Shown here: positions 62,857 through 64,000 of the stretch, one piece after another
How positions within the stretch are numbered: position 1 is the first letter of the stretch
Layout of the letters: each line of letters begins with the position of its first letter
Translations under genes and position numbers: made by a program
Origin: Bradyrhizobium nanningense
GTDB taxonomy: Bacteria > Pseudomonadota > Alphaproteobacteria > Rhizobiales > Xanthobacteraceae
DNA length: 64,000 nt
Direction: 5' to 3'
Assembly: GCF_004114535.1 (NCBI RefSeq)
Contig: NZ_LBJC01000024.1
Location: 606,100-670,099, forward strand
The notes under the pieces: model-generated
Database searches by the model: none
The model's input: the letters and a program-made list of their open reading frames with translations, nothing else
Told to the model about the DNA's origin: nothing

Positions 62857-64000
62857 TTACCGCGGCGGCGCGGTGCCGGGCGGGGGTGGCGGCAACGAGG
62901 CCTGACCGCCGTTGAGCAGCGGCGTGATGTTGCGGATGGTGACGCGACGGTTGATCGCGCTCGGCCCCTGCGTCTGCTCCTTCAGGTACTGCTCGCCATA
63001 ACCCTGCGACGTCAGATTCTCGGCGGGGACGCCGAACTGCTGCGTGAGCAATTCGGCCGCGGCCTGCGCACGACGATCCGACAGCGACAGATTGTCGACC
63101 TCGTTGCCGACCGCGTCGGTGTGTCCCTCGATCAGGAAGACCGCGCGCGGGTTGCGCTGGATCGCCTGGTTGAGGCCGTCGGCGATCACCTGCAGCCGGG
63201 CCGCCTGGTCCGGCGGGATGGTCCACGATCCCGTCTCGAAGTTGATCGTGTTGACGTCGATGCTCGGCATCTGCATGCGAACATTGGGGCTGTAGCGGAT
63301 CTCGTCGAGCGAGTAGCGCCGCTCGATCCGCTGCACCGGCGGTGCCACCATGGTCTGGTAGATCACGTCCGGTGGCGCTTCCTGGGCATCGACGATGTAG
63401 CGATCGTAGGGGATGTTCACGACCGGGGGCGGCACGTCGACATAGAAGCCGCCGACCGCCTGGGGATCGCGATAGGTGTTGTCGATGATGATGAGCTCGC
63501 CCCCGCGGGGATCCCTGCGGATGCGCCGCATCAGCCGGCCGTCGGCGCCGACGACGGTGATGATCTCGCTGCCATCGGGACGAATCACGACCGTGCGGGT
63601 TTCGCCGCCGACGGTGTCGGTGCGGATGTCGCGGGCGCCATAGCGGAAGCGATAGAGATCGTTGCCGCGGACATAGGCCTGGCCGCCCGGATCGCGGATG
63701 ATGATGCGGTCCGGCTCGGTATAGACGGTGCGGCCGCCTTCGATCGTCTCGCGTCGCTGGTTGTGGAGGTCAGCGATGGTGGCGCCGATCACGGCGCCGG
63801 CCACCACGCCTGCACCGATCGCGAGCGGCGTCAGGTCACGCTGTGGCGGACGCGGCGCCGGCGGCAACGGCGCGGCGACTGTCGGCGCGGCCCGGAAGGC
63901 GGGCGCAACCGTCGGCGGAGCGTATTGCGCCCGGTTCGGCGGTGGCGCTGCGGCCGGCGTGCCAGGGACGACGGTCGGTGCAGCCGCGCCGGCGGGAGGC
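62857..64000 (-). CDS. OmpA family protein (5' end outside window)
   Basis: The frame is open to the window edge, so the N terminus is missing; 380 residues are visible. A Pro/Ala-rich linker (first about 50 residues) leads to a Gly/Ala-rich segment (LAIGAGVVAGAVIGATIADL) that may cross or insert into the membrane, then an unusual middle region rich in RDPGG, VNIP and IRRDPRG words. The C-terminal OmpA domain has FLIEGHTDAVGNEVDNLSLSDRRAQAAAELL for peptidoglycan binding and ENLTSQGYGEQYL. It probably tethers the outer envelope to peptidoglycan. A strong terminator follows. Confidence 0.9.
   Translation of the reverse strand, partial: PPAGAAAPTVVPGTPAAAPPPNRAQYAPPTVAPAFRAAPTVAAPLPPAPRPPQRDLTPLAIGAGVVAGAVIGATIADLHNQRRETIEGGRTVYTEPDRIIIRDPGGQAYVRGNDLYRFRYGARDIRTDTVGGETRTVVIRPDGSEIITVVGADGRLMRRIRRDPRGGELIIIDNTYRDPQAVGGFYVDVPPPVVNIPYDRYIVDAQEAPPDVIYQTMVAPPVQRIERRYSLDEIRYSPNVRMQMPSIDVNTINFETGSWTIPPDQAARLQVIADGLNQAIQRNPRAVFLIEGHTDAVGNEVDNLSLSDRRAQAAAELLTQQFGVPAENLTSQGYGEQYLKEQTQGPSAINRRVTIRNITPLLNGGQASLPPPPPGTAPPR

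Overview
The window is a GC-rich chromosomal segment of an alphaproteobacterium, most likely Bradyrhizobium or a close relative (Rhodopseudomonas/Nitrobacter group). The clues are the heme cluster hemD-mitofilin-hemY, a poxvirus-type topoisomerase IB, an IalB-type protein, DUF1674, CtrA-like sites and several families of palindromic intergenic repeats. I see no rRNA, integrase, insertion sequence, phage or CRISPR. Almost every gene reads as intact, and only the two edge genes are cut by the window.

Layout. 1-2.7 kb: a heparinase II/III-family gene (partial) downstream of rsmB, then a DUF1674/SDHAF4-like gene. 2.7-8.0 kb: three translationally coupled genes on the minus strand, an FAD-oxidoreductase/sulfotransferase fusion followed by cysD and a cysN-cysC fusion. 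This looks like a unit that makes PAPS and spends it on sulfation. 8-17.7 kb: chemoreceptor, nuclease, L,D-transpeptidase, acetyl-CoA synthetase, topoisomerase IB, an SRPBCC protein and a class III cyclase. 17.2-23.9 kb: tsaD-gpsA-EVE on one strand, divergent from hemD-mitofilin-hemY and tRNA-Thr(CGU). 24-36 kb: envelope and accessory genes, namely a polysaccharide deacetylase, two Cys-rich secreted proteins, an MFS exporter, a Tat-exported hydrolase, P450, a DUF5939-cyclase, TerB, SDR, a GATase and an enoyl-CoA hydratase. 36-44.5 kb: tRNA-Ala(CGC), yggT-DUF167-folD, ppa, GNAT, a hydrolase-DCC pair, an amine oxidase and typA. 44.7-47.2 kb: an operon of an Lgt-like membrane protein, a radical SAM protein of the MJ0619/tetraether-lipid-synthase type and a small membrane protein. 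47-55 kb: a Crp/Fnr regulator divergent from a receiver-only response regulator, phoD, two TAXI solute-binding proteins, pterin carbinolamine dehydratase, YkvA and a Sel1-like protein. 55-64 kb: quinone oxidoreductase, a DECR-like SDR, IalB, rlmN, PAP2 phosphatase, argG and an OmpA-family protein (partial).

The two most promising undescribed systems are the Lgt-like/Tes-like radical SAM operon (inferred lipid-modifying pathway) and the FAD-sulfotransferase-CysD-CysNC unit (inferred dedicated sulfation pathway). Regulatory DNA worth testing includes two CRP-like dyads spaced exactly 30 bp apart before a Cys-rich secreted protein, and a perfect CtrA consensus between a GNAT gene and an exported hydrolase. 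Start codons were chosen from Shine-Dalgarno matches and family N termini. Family assignments rest on motifs read by eye, without database searches.
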